This document shows, in pieces, positions 55,547-63,881 of a stretch of 64,000 nucleotides of DNA. The stretch covers positions 222,028 to 286,027 of the forward strand of contig NZ_JAQSIO010000005.1 in NCBI RefSeq assembly GCF_028649455.1. Direction: 5' to 3'. The position numbers were made by a program, and so were the translations under genes. The notes under the pieces were generated by a model. It had not been told where the DNA came from. It ran no database searches and worked only from the letters and a program-made list of their open reading frames with translations. Numbering within the stretch: position 1 is the stretch's first letter; each line of letters opens with the position of its first letter. The stretch comes from Curvibacter microcysteis (GTDB taxonomy: Bacteria > Pseudomonadota > Gammaproteobacteria > Burkholderiales > Burkholderiaceae_C).

Positions 55547-55775
55547 GGTCGGACTCGCTTCAAAGGTGCGGTGGATCGGGGTGTGATGGCGGGCGGCCTC
55601 GGCCGCAGGGAGGCCTCCACCGTAGGGCCTGACCCGCGCTGCGGCAACGAAGAATTCAGTCCATCGATATGCGCGCCCGACAAGCTGGGCGCCGCCGGCG
55701 AGCTCATGCCAAAAACGCGCTTGCTTCCCCGTTTTTCGCAGCACGCAATCGGCCCAAACGGACTAGCCTCGCCCC

Positions 55776-56774
55776 ATGCCCAGTCCTCTTCTTCACCCCC
55801 CTGTCCGCAGCGCTGGTGCCGGCCTGCAACGCCGCCACCTGCTGGCGGCCGGCCTGGCCGCAGCGCCCTGGTTCCCCAGTGCCGCTGCCGATCCCGAGCG
55901 CCTGCGCATCGGCTACCAAAAGTCGTCCACGTTGATGATTTTTTTGAAGTCGCGCGGCCTGCTGGAAAAGGCCCTGGCTCCGCTGCAAGTCCATGTGCAG
56001 TGGCATGAATTCAACTCGGGTCTGCCCCTGCTGGAGGCGCTCAATGTGGGCGCGATTGACGTCAGCGCTGACGTGGCCGACGCGGTGCCGCCCTTCGCCT
56101 TGGCCGCCGGCGCCCGCCTGACCTACTACGCCATCGAAACGCCTTCGCCGCAAGCCCAGGCCATCGTGGTGCGCAAGGGCTCGCCCCTCACCAGCGTGGC
56201 CCAACTCAAGGGCCAGAAGGTGGCTTTTGCCAAGGGCGCGGGCGCGCACTACCTGCTGCTGGAAGCCCTGGCCCAACAAGGCCTGAGCATCAAGGACATC
56301 GAACCGGCCTACCTGAGCCCGGCCGACGCGCGGGCCGCATTTGAAAACGGCAGCGTCGGCGCCTGGGTGATCTTGGACCCCTTCCTGGCCGCGGTGCAGC
56401 GCCAGTCGGGTGCACGCATCCTGCAAGACGGCGCCAAGCTGTCCAGCTACCGCCACTTCTACCTGGCGGCCACGCCTTACGCGCAACGCCGTGCCGACGT
56501 GTTGGGCGTGCTCTATGCCCAGCTGCAAGCTGCGGGCGACTGGATCAAGAAGAACCCCAGCCAGGCCGCCGAATGGCACGCCCCGGTGATCGGTCTGGAC
56601 ACGGCCACGGTGGAGGCCGCCAACCAGCGCCGCAGCTACCGCGTGCAAGCCGTCGACGCGGAGGCCCTGGCCGAACAGCAGCGCATTGCCGACGCCTTCA
56701 GCCAGGCGCAGATCATCCCGCGCCGCGTGCAGGTGAGCGAGTCACCGGTGTGGCGACCCGACACCGCCCGCTGA
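55776..56774 (+). CDS. aliphatic sulfonate ABC solute-binding protein (SsuA-like)
   Basis: A 332-residue periplasmic binding protein. It has a Tat-like or Sec signal (QRRHLLAAGLAAAPWF), then LRIGYQKSSTLMIFLKSRGLLEKAL, WHEFNSGLPLLEALNVGAIDVSADVADAVP and the SsuA-typical C-terminal KKNPSQAAEWHAPVIGLD with ERR-like NQRRSYRV. It is the closest of the three binding proteins here to classical SsuA. It lies divergent from the monooxygenase gene (229 bases) and converges with the acyl-CoA dehydrogenase-like gene. No permease or ATPase follows, so it must share a transporter encoded elsewhere. Confidence 0.92.
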   Translation: MPSPLLHPPVRSAGAGLQRRHLLAAGLAAAPWFPSAAADPERLRIGYQKSSTLMIFLKSRGLLEKALAPLQVHVQWHEFNSGLPLLEALNVGAIDVSADVADAVPPFALAAGARLTYYAIETPSPQAQAIVVRKGSPLTSVAQLKGQKVAFAKGAGAHYLLLEALAQQGLSIKDIEPAYLSPADARAAFENGSVGAWVILDPFLAAVQRQSGARILQDGAKLSSYRHFYLAATPYAQRRADVLGVLYAQLQAAGDWIKKNPSQAAEWHAPVIGLDTATVEAANQRRSYRVQAVDAEALAEQQRIADAFSQAQIIPRRVQVSESPVWRPDTAR

Positions 56775-56829
56775 GCCCCCCCTGCGTCTGACCCCCAGGT
56801 GCCCAGACGCCAGGGTGGCCCCCCCACGC

Positions 56830-57975
56830 TCACAGGCCCAGCGCGCGCCGCCCCGCGGCCAGCTTGACGCTGTCCTCCTGTGGTGTGTGGACCACGCCAC
56901 ACAGCACGTCGCGCAGCAGGCGCTCCAGCGGGTTGCGCCGGCTCAGGCCGTGGTTGCTGGTCAAGCCCACCGCCTCCTGCACCGCTTTGACGGCGTTTTG
57001 CGTGGTGACGACTTTGACCACGCCGCTGTCCACCCCGCTGGGCTCGAGGCCGGATTCCAGGTCGCACACCAGGCTGTCGATCAAGCGTTTGTTGACCAAC
57101 AGCAGGCTTTCGATGCCGCCCACCAACTCTTGCGCGCGCGGCAGGCTGGACAGCGGTACGCCGAGGCTGGTCGGCACGCGCTCGTGCAGAAAGCGCAGCA
57201 ACCAGTCGCGCGCCGACAGCGCCACACCGGTGTAGAGCGCACCAAAAAAGGCGCTCATTTCGGCTTGCATCAGCGGGTCGCCGCGCGCCCAGTCGGCCGG
57301 CGGCCGCAGGTCGATGGCGGCATCGGCCGAGATCAGCACATCGTCGAACACCACATCGTGGCTGCCGCTGGCGCGCAGGCCCAGGTGGTCCCAGGTGTGC
57401 TCGATGCGGGTGCCAGGCAAGCCGGCAGGCACCAGGAAGGTGCCCACACGCGGCTCGGCCTCGTCGGTGCGGGCCCACACGGCATACCACTTCAGAATGG
57501 GTGAGCCAGTGGAGTAAATCTTGCGGCCCGACAGGCGCCAGCCCTCGGGCGTGAGCCGGGCCGTGGTGGCCGGCAGGCCGCCGCGCGCGGGCGTGCCCAG
57601 TTCGGGCTCGACGCGCAAGGCGTTGATCAAGCTGACCTCGCTGAGCGACGCTTGCACCAGGCGCTGGGCCCAGACCTCCGGCCAGACGGTGTGGCGCCGG
57701 CCCAGGCCCCGGTGCTGCATGTACTGCATGGTCAACACCAAGGCGGTGGCGGCATCGCCCTGGGCCACGGCGCCCACCACGTCGACCAGTTGGCCGATCG
57801 TGGCCCCCTGGCCCCCCAGGCGCTGCGGCGCGGCCAGGGTCAACAGGCCTGCGCGGTGCAGGTCCTGGAAGTTCTGAAACGGAAAGCTGCCTTCCCGGTC
57901 ATGCTGCGGCGCGCGCGCCGCGAACTCCACCGCCAGCGTGCGGGCGGTCTGGCCCCAGCTCAGCGGGGCGTTCAC
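56830..57975 (-). CDS. acyl-CoA dehydrogenase-fold flavoprotein (DszC/SfnC-like)
   Basis: A 381-residue flavoprotein with the full three-domain acyl-CoA dehydrogenase fold: N-terminal helices (about 1-120), middle beta domain (YSTGSPILKWYAVWARTDEA, about 125-220) and C-terminal helices (about 225-375). RLGGQGATIGQLVDVV and LTMQYMQHRG fit members found in sulfur clusters, related to DszC/SfnC monooxygenases, rather than fatty-acid enzymes. A flavin-dependent oxygenation of a sulfur compound is inferred. It starts by ATGA overlap with the aldolase gene upstream. Confidence 0.9.
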   Translation of the reverse strand: MNAPLSWGQTARTLAVEFAARAPQHDREGSFPFQNFQDLHRAGLLTLAAPQRLGGQGATIGQLVDVVGAVAQGDAATALVLTMQYMQHRGLGRRHTVWPEVWAQRLVQASLSEVSLINALRVEPELGTPARGGLPATTARLTPEGWRLSGRKIYSTGSPILKWYAVWARTDEAEPRVGTFLVPAGLPGTRIEHTWDHLGLRASGSHDVVFDDVLISADAAIDLRPPADWARGDPLMQAEMSAFFGALYTGVALSARDWLLRFLHERVPTSLGVPLSSLPRAQELVGGIESLLLVNKRLIDSLVCDLESGLEPSGVDSGVVKVVTTQNAVKAVQEAVGLTSNHGLSRRNPLERLLRDVLCGVVHTPQEDSVKLAAGRRALGL

Positions 57976-58784
57976 TGCAGCACCTCAGGCTGATCGCGCA
58001 CGATGATGTCGTAGAAGCTCTTGAAGGCGAACTCCGCCCCGCCCGGGCGACCGACCTGGCTGTGCGTCAGCTCGGCCACCGCATGCGGGATGGGCTGGGG
58101 TGTGCCCGCGGCTTCGGCCAACAACTGGGTGTGGCAGGCGTTGTCCAGCGCGATGTACCACCAGGCCGCCGACTCCACCGAGGGGCCGGCGGTCAGGATG
58201 CCGTGGTTCTTCAGGATCACGGCCTTTTGCGAGCCCAGGGCCTCGGCGATGCGGAAGCCTTCATCGGTCTCCAGCACCACGCCGCTGAAGGTGTCGAACA
58301 AGGCATGGTCCTGGTAGAAGGCGCAGCCGTCCTGGGTCAGCGGGTCGAGCTTGCGTCCGATGGCCGACCAGGCCTTGCCATAGGTGGAATGGGTGTGGGC
58401 GGCGGCGATGATGTCGGGGCGGGCCTCGTGCAAGGCGGCGTGGATGGCAAAGGCGGCGCGGTTCAGCGGGCCCTCACCGACCACGATCTCGCCTTGCGAG
58501 TTGACCAGCAACAGGTCCGACACCTTGATCTGCGAGAAGTGCAGGCCAAAGGGGTTGACCCAGAAGTGGTCGTGCAGCTCGGGGTCGCGCGCGGTGATGT
58601 GCCCGGCCAGGCCGTGGTCAAAGCCAAAGCGCGAGAACAGGCGGAAGGCCACGGCCAGGCGCTGCTTGCGGTACAGGCGCTCGGCCTCGACGGTGGGGCG
58701 GGCCGGCACCTCGTCAAACCAGTCCTTGCGTTGCGGGTGGGTGTTCTTGACCAGGGTCAGGGGGGTGTTCAAAACAGCAGACAT
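57972..58784 (-). CDS. class II aldolase/adducin-family protein
   Basis: A 270-residue protein with the class II aldolase/adducin fold. Zinc-ligand candidates are His130 and His132 (AAAHTHSTYG) and His194 (LKNHG). AGHITARDPE and the NPFG loop (VNPFGLHFSQIKVSDLL) are standard. The family includes aldolases, epimerases and decarboxylases, and the substrate here is unknown. It is the middle gene of SsuD-like, aldolase, DszC-like order on the minus strand, with 21 bases to the former and an ATGA overlap with the latter. That suggests it acts on a product of the oxygenases. Confidence 0.88.
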   Translation of the reverse strand: MSAVLNTPLTLVKNTHPQRKDWFDEVPARPTVEAERLYRKQRLAVAFRLFSRFGFDHGLAGHITARDPELHDHFWVNPFGLHFSQIKVSDLLLVNSQGEIVVGEGPLNRAAFAIHAALHEARPDIIAAAHTHSTYGKAWSAIGRKLDPLTQDGCAFYQDHALFDTFSGVVLETDEGFRIAEALGSQKAVILKNHGILTAGPSVESAAWWYIALDNACHTQLLAEAAGTPQPIPHAVAELTHSQVGRPGGAEFAFKSFYDIIVRDQPEVLQ

Positions 58785-58805
58785 GGGGTTCTCCGGGTGG
58801 GGGAC

Positions 58806-59909
58806 TCAGGCGGCCTTGAGGCTGGCGGCCTGGGCTTTGGCTTGTTCACGTTCGGCCACCTTGCGGCGCACCAGGGGCAGCAGTTCGCGGCCGTACTCGA
58901 TGGCGTCGGGCAGCGGGTCAAAGCCGCGGATCAGGAAGGTGGTGATGCCCAGGTCGTAGTACTTGAGCAAGGCGTCAGCCACTTGCTCGGCGGTGCCGAC
59001 CAGGGCGGTGGAGTTGGAGCGGGCGCCGGTCTCGCGGGCGATGGCGGTCCACAGGCGTTCGTCCACGCGGTCGCCCTTGGCGGCATCGGCCAGCAAGCGG
59101 CGCGCCCCTTCACTTTGTTGCGGGCCGCCGCGCGAGAAGCCTTGCTCCACGCGCAAGGCGCGGGCCTCTTCGAGGATGCGCTCGGCACGGGCCCAGGCCT
59201 CATCCTCGGTGCGGCCCAAGATGGGGCGGAAAGAGATGCTGAAGTCGATGTCACGGCCATGCTGAGCCGCCTCGGCACGCACCTTGCGCACCAGATCGCC
59301 CGCCTGGGCCAGGGACTCGCCCCACAGCGCATAGACCTGGGCGTGGCGACCCGCCACCTTGAGGGCTGGCTCGGAGGCGCCGCCAAAGTAGATCGGCACA
59401 TGGGGTTGCTGCACCGGCTTGACCTCCGACCAGGCGCCCTTGACGCGGTAGTAGGTGCCTTCATGGTCAAAAGGCTTGTCGGCGGTCCAGACCTGGCGCA
59501 GCAGGCCCAGGTACTCGTCGGTGCGGGCATAACGTTCGTCGTGGCCCAGGAAGTCGCCGTCGCGCTGCTGGTCTTCGTCCGAGCCGCCGGTGATGTAGTG
59601 CACCGCCACACGGCCTTGGGTGTACTGGTCCAGCGTGGCGAGTTGGCGCGCGGCCAAGGTCGGCGCCACAAAACCCGGGCGATGCGCCAGCAGGAAGTGA
59701 ATGCGCTGGGTGACCGAGGCCGCGTAGGTGACGGTCAGCAAGGTGTCCGGGCTGTTGGAGCTGGCCGGCACCAGGATGCGGTCGAAGCCCGCGTGCTCAT
59801 GCGCCTGGGCGAACACGCGCACATAGGCCGGGTCCACCACCGGGCCGCGGCGGGGGAAGGTTTCAGAGACTTCGTGCGGCTGAATCATGCCGATGAACTG
59901 GACACTCAT
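58806..59909 (-). CDS. alkanesulfonate monooxygenase-like flavin oxygenase (SsuD family)
   Basis: A 367-residue luciferase-like oxygenase, close in length and pattern to SsuD, which splits alkanesulfonates into aldehyde and sulfite with FMNH2. Present are GFDRILVPASSNSPDTLL, HFLLAHRPGFVAPTLAARQ, LDQYTQGRVAVHYITGGSDEDQ, IYFGGASEPALKVAG and LVGTAEQVADAL. It heads the leftward unit with the aldolase and DszC-like genes. The exact sulfonate or sulfone is unknown, and no ssuE-type reductase is in the window. Confidence 0.92.
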   Translation of the reverse strand: MSVQFIGMIQPHEVSETFPRRGPVVDPAYVRVFAQAHEHAGFDRILVPASSNSPDTLLTVTYAASVTQRIHFLLAHRPGFVAPTLAARQLATLDQYTQGRVAVHYITGGSDEDQQRDGDFLGHDERYARTDEYLGLLRQVWTADKPFDHEGTYYRVKGAWSEVKPVQQPHVPIYFGGASEPALKVAGRHAQVYALWGESLAQAGDLVRKVRAEAAQHGRDIDFSISFRPILGRTEDEAWARAERILEEARALRVEQGFSRGGPQQSEGARRLLADAAKGDRVDERLWTAIARETGARSNSTALVGTAEQVADALLKYYDLGITTFLIRGFDPLPDAIEYGRELLPLVRRKVAEREQAKAQAASLKAA

Positions 59910-60168
59910 GGGGGGCTCCTGGGGTCAAGGGTTGGAGGGGGCGCGGGGCGCCCTGGGGCTCGCCCGCTTGTGCAGGCTGGGGCCCTGTGCCAGCATTGGA
60001 TGGAACTTCTCTGCACTTTGGAAATGAGAAAAACGGCCGTCCTTATGACAAAGTCAGCCAGCGCCTGCGCGCGCTTTGCAGTGCAATAGCGTCACCGGGC
60101 GGCCGTCTGGTCCTGGGTTCACGGGGCTGGTACTGACCGCCAAGCCACACTGCCCAATCACCCCTGCC

Positions 60169-60786
60169 ATGACCCAGCCTCAACACCCGGAACGCCTGCG
60201 CGACTTCGTGCAGCAGTTCACTGCCCTGCTCGACCGCCGCCCCGATGAAGCCACCGTGCTGCAACAAGGGGGCACCCTGCTCGCCGCCCTGGTCGCCCAG
60301 GACGACTGGCTGCCCGACGACTTTGCCCGCCCCCACCCCGAGCGCTACCAGCAGTACCTGCTGCACGCCGACCCGCGCGAGCACTTCTCGGTGGTCAGCT
60401 TTGTCTGGGGCCCCGGTCAGGCCACGCCCATCCACAACCACACGGTGTGGGGCTTGATCGGCATGTTGCGCGGCGCCGAGCGCGCCCAGCCCTATGCCCA
60501 GGACCAGGCTGGCCACTGGCTGCCCACGGGCGCGGCACAAGAGCTGCGCCCCGGCCAGATCGAGGCCGTGTCGCCCACGGTCGGCGATGTGCACCTGGTG
60601 AGCAACGCCTTGAGCGACCAGACCTCGATCAGCATCCACGTCTACGGCGCCAACATCGGCGCGGTGCAGCGCTCGGTGTTTTTGCCTGACGGCACCGAAA
60701 AGCCCTTTGTCTCGGGCTACAGCAACACGCGACTGCCCAACCTGTGGGACCGCTCTGCCGAGCTGAATGCCGCGCTGCGCCGCTGA
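60169..60786 (+). CDS. cysteine dioxygenase-type thiol dioxygenase
   Basis: A 205-residue cupin that oxidises a small thiol to a sulfinate with Fe(II). Iron ligands are His89 and His91 (TPIHNHTVWG) and His142 (GDVHLVSN). The Ser155-His157-Tyr159 set (SISIHVYG) is the conserved proton-relay triad. Arg168 lies just beyond, at the place used by 3-mercaptopropionate dioxygenases, so either cysteine or 3-mercaptopropionate may be the substrate. Start ATG 60169 begins the conserved part. It is followed after 93 bases by a rhodanese gene, a common pairing in thiol breakdown. Confidence 0.92.
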   Translation: MTQPQHPERLRDFVQQFTALLDRRPDEATVLQQGGTLLAALVAQDDWLPDDFARPHPERYQQYLLHADPREHFSVVSFVWGPGQATPIHNHTVWGLIGMLRGAERAQPYAQDQAGHWLPTGAAQELRPGQIEAVSPTVGDVHLVSNALSDQTSISIHVYGANIGAVQRSVFLPDGTEKPFVSGYSNTRLPNLWDRSAELNAALRR

Positions 60787-60815
60787 GGCCGCCCCACCGC
60801 GCCGCTCCCCACCCA

Positions 60816-60853
60816 CCCAGCAGGCGCTCCGCCCCCGCTGGGGCCGGTTTTTT
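60816..60853 (+). terminator. candidate terminator between thiol dioxygenase and rhodanese genes
   Basis: CCCAGC at 60816-60821 and GCTGGG at 60837-60842 form a stem with a 15-base loop, followed by GCCGG and six T at 60848-60853. The T-run lies 5 bases beyond the stem, and the next gene starts 26 bases later, so partial termination (attenuation) is possible. Confidence 0.4.
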
Positions 60854-60879
60854 GACTTTCTGTTTGTGAGTTCTTCCCC

Positions 60880-62487
60880 GTGACCACTGCCCTGCCCACC
60901 ACCCCCTTTGCCCAGGTCCGCGCCCACTTGCTGGCCGGCCATGAAATCGCCCTGCTCGACGTGCGCGAAGAAGACCCCTTTGCCCAAGCCCACCCGCTGT
61001 GGGCCGCCAACCTGCCGCTGGGCCGCATCGAGCTGGACGCCTGGACCCGCATCCCGCGCCGAGACACCACTTTGGTCGTCTACGACCAGGGCGAAGGCCT
61101 GGCCGAAGAGGCCGCACGCCGCCTGATCGCCCTGGGCTACAGCCAGGTCAGCCTGCTCGAAGGCGGCCTGGACGGTTGGCGCGCGGCGGGCGGCGAGCTG
61201 TTCCGCGACGTCAACGTGCCCAGCAAGTCCTTTGGCGAACTGGTCGAAGCCGAGCGCCACACGCCCTCGCTGGCCGCCGAAGAGGTGAAGGCCTTGATCG
61301 AGCAGAACGCCAATGTGGTGGTGCTGGACGCGCGCCGCTTCGAGGAATACCAGACCATGAGCATCCCCAGCGGCATCAGCGTGCCCGGCGCCGAGCTGGT
61401 GCTGCGCGCCAGCGCCCTGGCGCCCGACCCCAGCACCCACATCGTGGTCAACTGCGCGGGCCGCACGCGCAGCATCATCGGCACCCAGTCGCTGGTGAAT
61501 GCCGGCCTGCCCAACCGCGTCACCGCGCTGCGCAACGGCACCATCGGCTGGCTGCTGGCCGGCCAAACCCTGGACCACGGCGCCAGCCGCCGCTTTGGTG
61601 AGGTCACGCCCGAACAGATAGCCCAGGCCAGTGCCCGCGCCCGCGCGGTGGCCGACCGCGCCGGCGTGCGCCGGGCCCGCCTGGCCCAATTGCCCGCCTG
61701 GCTGGCCGAAGCCGGGCGCAGCACCTACCGCCTGGATGTGCGCACCCCGGAAGAATTCACCCGTGGCCACCTGCCCGGCTTCCGCAGTGCGCCCGGTGGC
61801 CAGCTGGTGCAGGAGACCGACCACAGCGTGCCGGTGCGCGGCGCGCGCATCGTGCTGAGCGACGACGATGGTGTGCGCGCCAACATGAGCGCCTCCTGGC
61901 TGGCCCAGATGGGCTGGGAGGTGCATGTGCTCGACGAGGTGCCGGCCAGCGCGTTCAGCGAGCGCGGCAACGCCCCCACCCCGGTGCCGCCGCCCGAAGC
62001 CCCCATCCCGCTGACCTCGGTGGCCACGCTGCAGGCCTGGCTGGCCGACGGCCCGGGCACCGTGGTGCTGGACTTCACGACCAGCGTCAACTACGTGAAG
62101 CGCCACATCCCCGGCGCCTGGTGGGCGCTGCGCTCGCAACTGCGCGAAGGCCTGGCCTTGGTGCGAGCGGCCGAGCCCGCAGCCACCCGCCTGGTGCTGA
62201 CCTGTGGCAGTTCGGCCCTGGCCGCCTACGCGGTGGCCGAAACAGCCCGCCTGAGCCCGGACCTGCAAATGTCTTTGCTCGACGGCGGCACCCAGGCCTG
62301 GATCGACGCCGGCGGCGCGCTGGAGGCCGGTGAAACCCACCTGGCCGCCCCGCGCACCGACCGCTACCGCCGCCCCTACGAAGGCACGGACGCCCCGCGC
62401 GAAGCCATGCAGGGCTACCTGGACTGGGAGTTCGGCTTGGTCGAGCAACTGGGCCGCGACGGCACGCACGGCTTCAAGGTGATCTGA
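60880..62487 (+). CDS. four-domain rhodanese (sulfurtransferase)
   Basis: A 535-residue cytoplasmic protein of four rhodanese domains (about 5-110, 130-235, 265-355, 375-485). Only domains 2 and 4 keep the catalytic cysteine (Cys192 in NCAGRTRS, Cys442 in TCGSSALA). Domains 1 and 3 have aspartate there (VVYDQGEG, LSDDDGVR). The inactive-active pattern of two-domain thiosulfate sulfurtransferases is thus present twice. GTG 60880 is the start, as no ATG fits. It follows the thiol dioxygenase gene, so it probably moves sulfane sulfur or handles sulfite/thiosulfate from organosulfur breakdown. Confidence 0.93.
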   Translation: MTTALPTTPFAQVRAHLLAGHEIALLDVREEDPFAQAHPLWAANLPLGRIELDAWTRIPRRDTTLVVYDQGEGLAEEAARRLIALGYSQVSLLEGGLDGWRAAGGELFRDVNVPSKSFGELVEAERHTPSLAAEEVKALIEQNANVVVLDARRFEEYQTMSIPSGISVPGAELVLRASALAPDPSTHIVVNCAGRTRSIIGTQSLVNAGLPNRVTALRNGTIGWLLAGQTLDHGASRRFGEVTPEQIAQASARARAVADRAGVRRARLAQLPAWLAEAGRSTYRLDVRTPEEFTRGHLPGFRSAPGGQLVQETDHSVPVRGARIVLSDDDGVRANMSASWLAQMGWEVHVLDEVPASAFSERGNAPTPVPPPEAPIPLTSVATLQAWLADGPGTVVLDFTTSVNYVKRHIPGAWWALRSQLREGLALVRAAEPAATRLVLTCGSSALAAYAVAETARLSPDLQMSLLDGGTQAWIDAGGALEAGETHLAAPRTDRYRRPYEGTDAPREAMQGYLDWEFGLVEQLGRDGTHGFKVI

Positions 62488-62535
62488 CGACCTGTCCGCC
62501 CAGGCCCGACGCGGCGGGCGGGCCAGGCCCCCCAA

Positions 62536-62556
62536 AGGCCGGCAGGGTGCCGGCCT
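62536..62556. terminator. candidate bidirectional terminator hairpin
   Basis: AGGCCGGCA-GGG-TGCCGGCCT is a perfect 9-bp stem with a three-base loop between two convergent genes. Only a short T-run (three) follows, on the minus strand, so terminator activity is uncertain. Confidence 0.4.
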
Positions 62557-62597
62557 CAGGAACCCTCATTCGCGCCGCCCGAAGGGCCGCAGCCAGC

Positions 62598-63548
62598 TCA
62601 GGCGGGCGTGCTGAAGCTGGTGTCGAAGGTCGCGCGGGTGTCCAGGCGCTGCTTGAGCAGACCGGCCTCCAGGTAGAAGTCAGCGGTGCGCTGCTGCTCG
62701 GCCATCACCTCGGCGTCGATGGCCTGCCAACGCGTCTGGCGGCGCTCGAACTGCAGGCGCGCCGCCTCGGCGGGGATGCCGATGATGCGCGCCAGCGTGT
62801 TGCCGAACTCGTCGGGGTGTTGGCGCGCCCATTGCTGGGCCCGGGCCGCGCGCTGGGCAAAGTCCTGCAGCACGCTGCGTTTGTCGCGCAAGGCGGTGTC
62901 AGTGGCCGCCAAGTAGCTCAGGCCGCTCCACAGGCCGCGCCCGCTGACCAGCACGCGCGCATGGCCACCGGTCTCGGCCAGGGCGGTGTAGGGCTCCCAG
63001 GTGGCCCAGGCGTCCACCGAGCCCTGGGTCAAAGCCAGCTTAGCGTCGGCTGGCGGCAGGAAACGCAGTTGCACGTCTTCGGGCTTGAGGCCCACCGAGG
63101 CCAGCGCCTTCAAGGTCACGAAGTGGCCGATGGAGCCGCGGTTGGTGGCCACGCTCTTGCCTTTGAGGTCTTTGGCCGACTTGAGCGGGGAGTTGGGCGC
63201 CACCAGCACCGCCGTGCCGTAGGCATCGGATCGGTTGACGGCAAAGGCTTTGACGCGGCTGCCCGCCGCCAAGGTGAAGATCAGGGGCGCATCGCCGATG
63301 GGCCCCAAGTCCACGGCCTGGGCGTTGAGCGCCTCGGCCAGGGGCGCGGCCGCTGGGAATTCGGTCCACTGGATGTCGTAAGCCAGACCTTTGAGTTCGC
63401 CCGCCGCCTCCAGCAAGGCGTGCAAGCCGCCCTTTTGGTCACCCGCCTTGAGCAGGGGACGGGATTGGGCTTGGACGTGCAGGCCGGGCACGGCGAGGGC
63501 CGAGGCCGACAAGCCCCCGAGCCACTGGTTGAAACGACGGCGATGCAT
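62598..63548 (-). CDS. third sulfonate-type ABC solute-binding protein
   Basis: A 316-residue binding protein with a twin-arginine-type signal (HRRRFNQWLGGLSASALAVP). Typical SsuA-like segments include IQWTEFPAAAPLAEALNAQAVDLGPIGDAPLIFTLAAG, SAKDLKGKSVATNRGSIGHF and QHPDEFGNTLARIIGIPAE. ATG 63548 has AGGAG nine bases upstream. It is the only gene on its strand here, converging with the rhodanese gene, with flhD divergent upstream. Like the other two binding proteins of this locus it lacks its own permease and ATPase nearby. Confidence 0.9.
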   Translation of the reverse strand: MHRRRFNQWLGGLSASALAVPGLHVQAQSRPLLKAGDQKGGLHALLEAAGELKGLAYDIQWTEFPAAAPLAEALNAQAVDLGPIGDAPLIFTLAAGSRVKAFAVNRSDAYGTAVLVAPNSPLKSAKDLKGKSVATNRGSIGHFVTLKALASVGLKPEDVQLRFLPPADAKLALTQGSVDAWATWEPYTALAETGGHARVLVSGRGLWSGLSYLAATDTALRDKRSVLQDFAQRAARAQQWARQHPDEFGNTLARIIGIPAEAARLQFERRQTRWQAIDAEVMAEQQRTADFYLEAGLLKQRLDTRATFDTSFSTPA

Positions 63549-63881
63549 GGGCAATAACTCCTGAAGAATGGGTCTCAAAACCCCATTGCAGCAGGCCCTG
63601 GTCGCGCCGGCCACCAAGGTTTTTGCAGATGCTTAGTTGGCCAGCGAGGCAGGGCACGGCGCCGGCACACCGGTGCCCACAGCACGCGCCCAGGGGGAGA
63701 GGACGAGGCAAAGCCTGGGGGGCTTGTCAGAAAAAACCTGACAAGACCGGCTTGCAAAGGAGACAAGCCGCACAGGCAGAGGCCGACTTAATTTCTGATT
63801 GGCGGGTATTCACAATCCATTTCAACAGATCGAAACAGCTCACCGGCCTCGTCGGCGGCTCAGCAAACCAAGGAACAGACC
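63549..63881. other. divergent intergenic region upstream of flhD
   Basis: This 333-base stretch holds the flhD promoter region and leader. Two adjacent hairpins lie at 63723-63770 (listed separately). An AT-rich patch with TTAATTTCTGATT follows at about 63787-63800. AAGGA precedes the flhD ATG. No coding frame is convincing. Confidence 0.6.
63723..63770. promoter_or_regulatory. two adjacent inverted repeats in the flhD upstream region
   Basis: CTTGTCAG at 63723-63730 pairs with CTGACAAG at 63738-63745 (8 bp, loop of seven including six A). CGGCTTG at 63748-63754 pairs with CAAGCCG at 63764-63770 (7 bp, loop of nine). They lie 112 bases before flhD and could be operators or leader hairpins controlling the flagellar master regulator. 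Confidence 0.4.

Noticed and set aside
52967..56008. Plus-strand open frame of 1013 codons across the sulfur locus
   Set aside because: Antisense to the binding protein and the NtaA-type monooxygenase, both with clear family signatures.
60043..62535. Minus-strand open frame of 830 codons opposite the rhodanese and thiol dioxygenase genes
   Set aside because: Antisense shadow. The plus strand carries catalytic Cys and His motifs in the right order.
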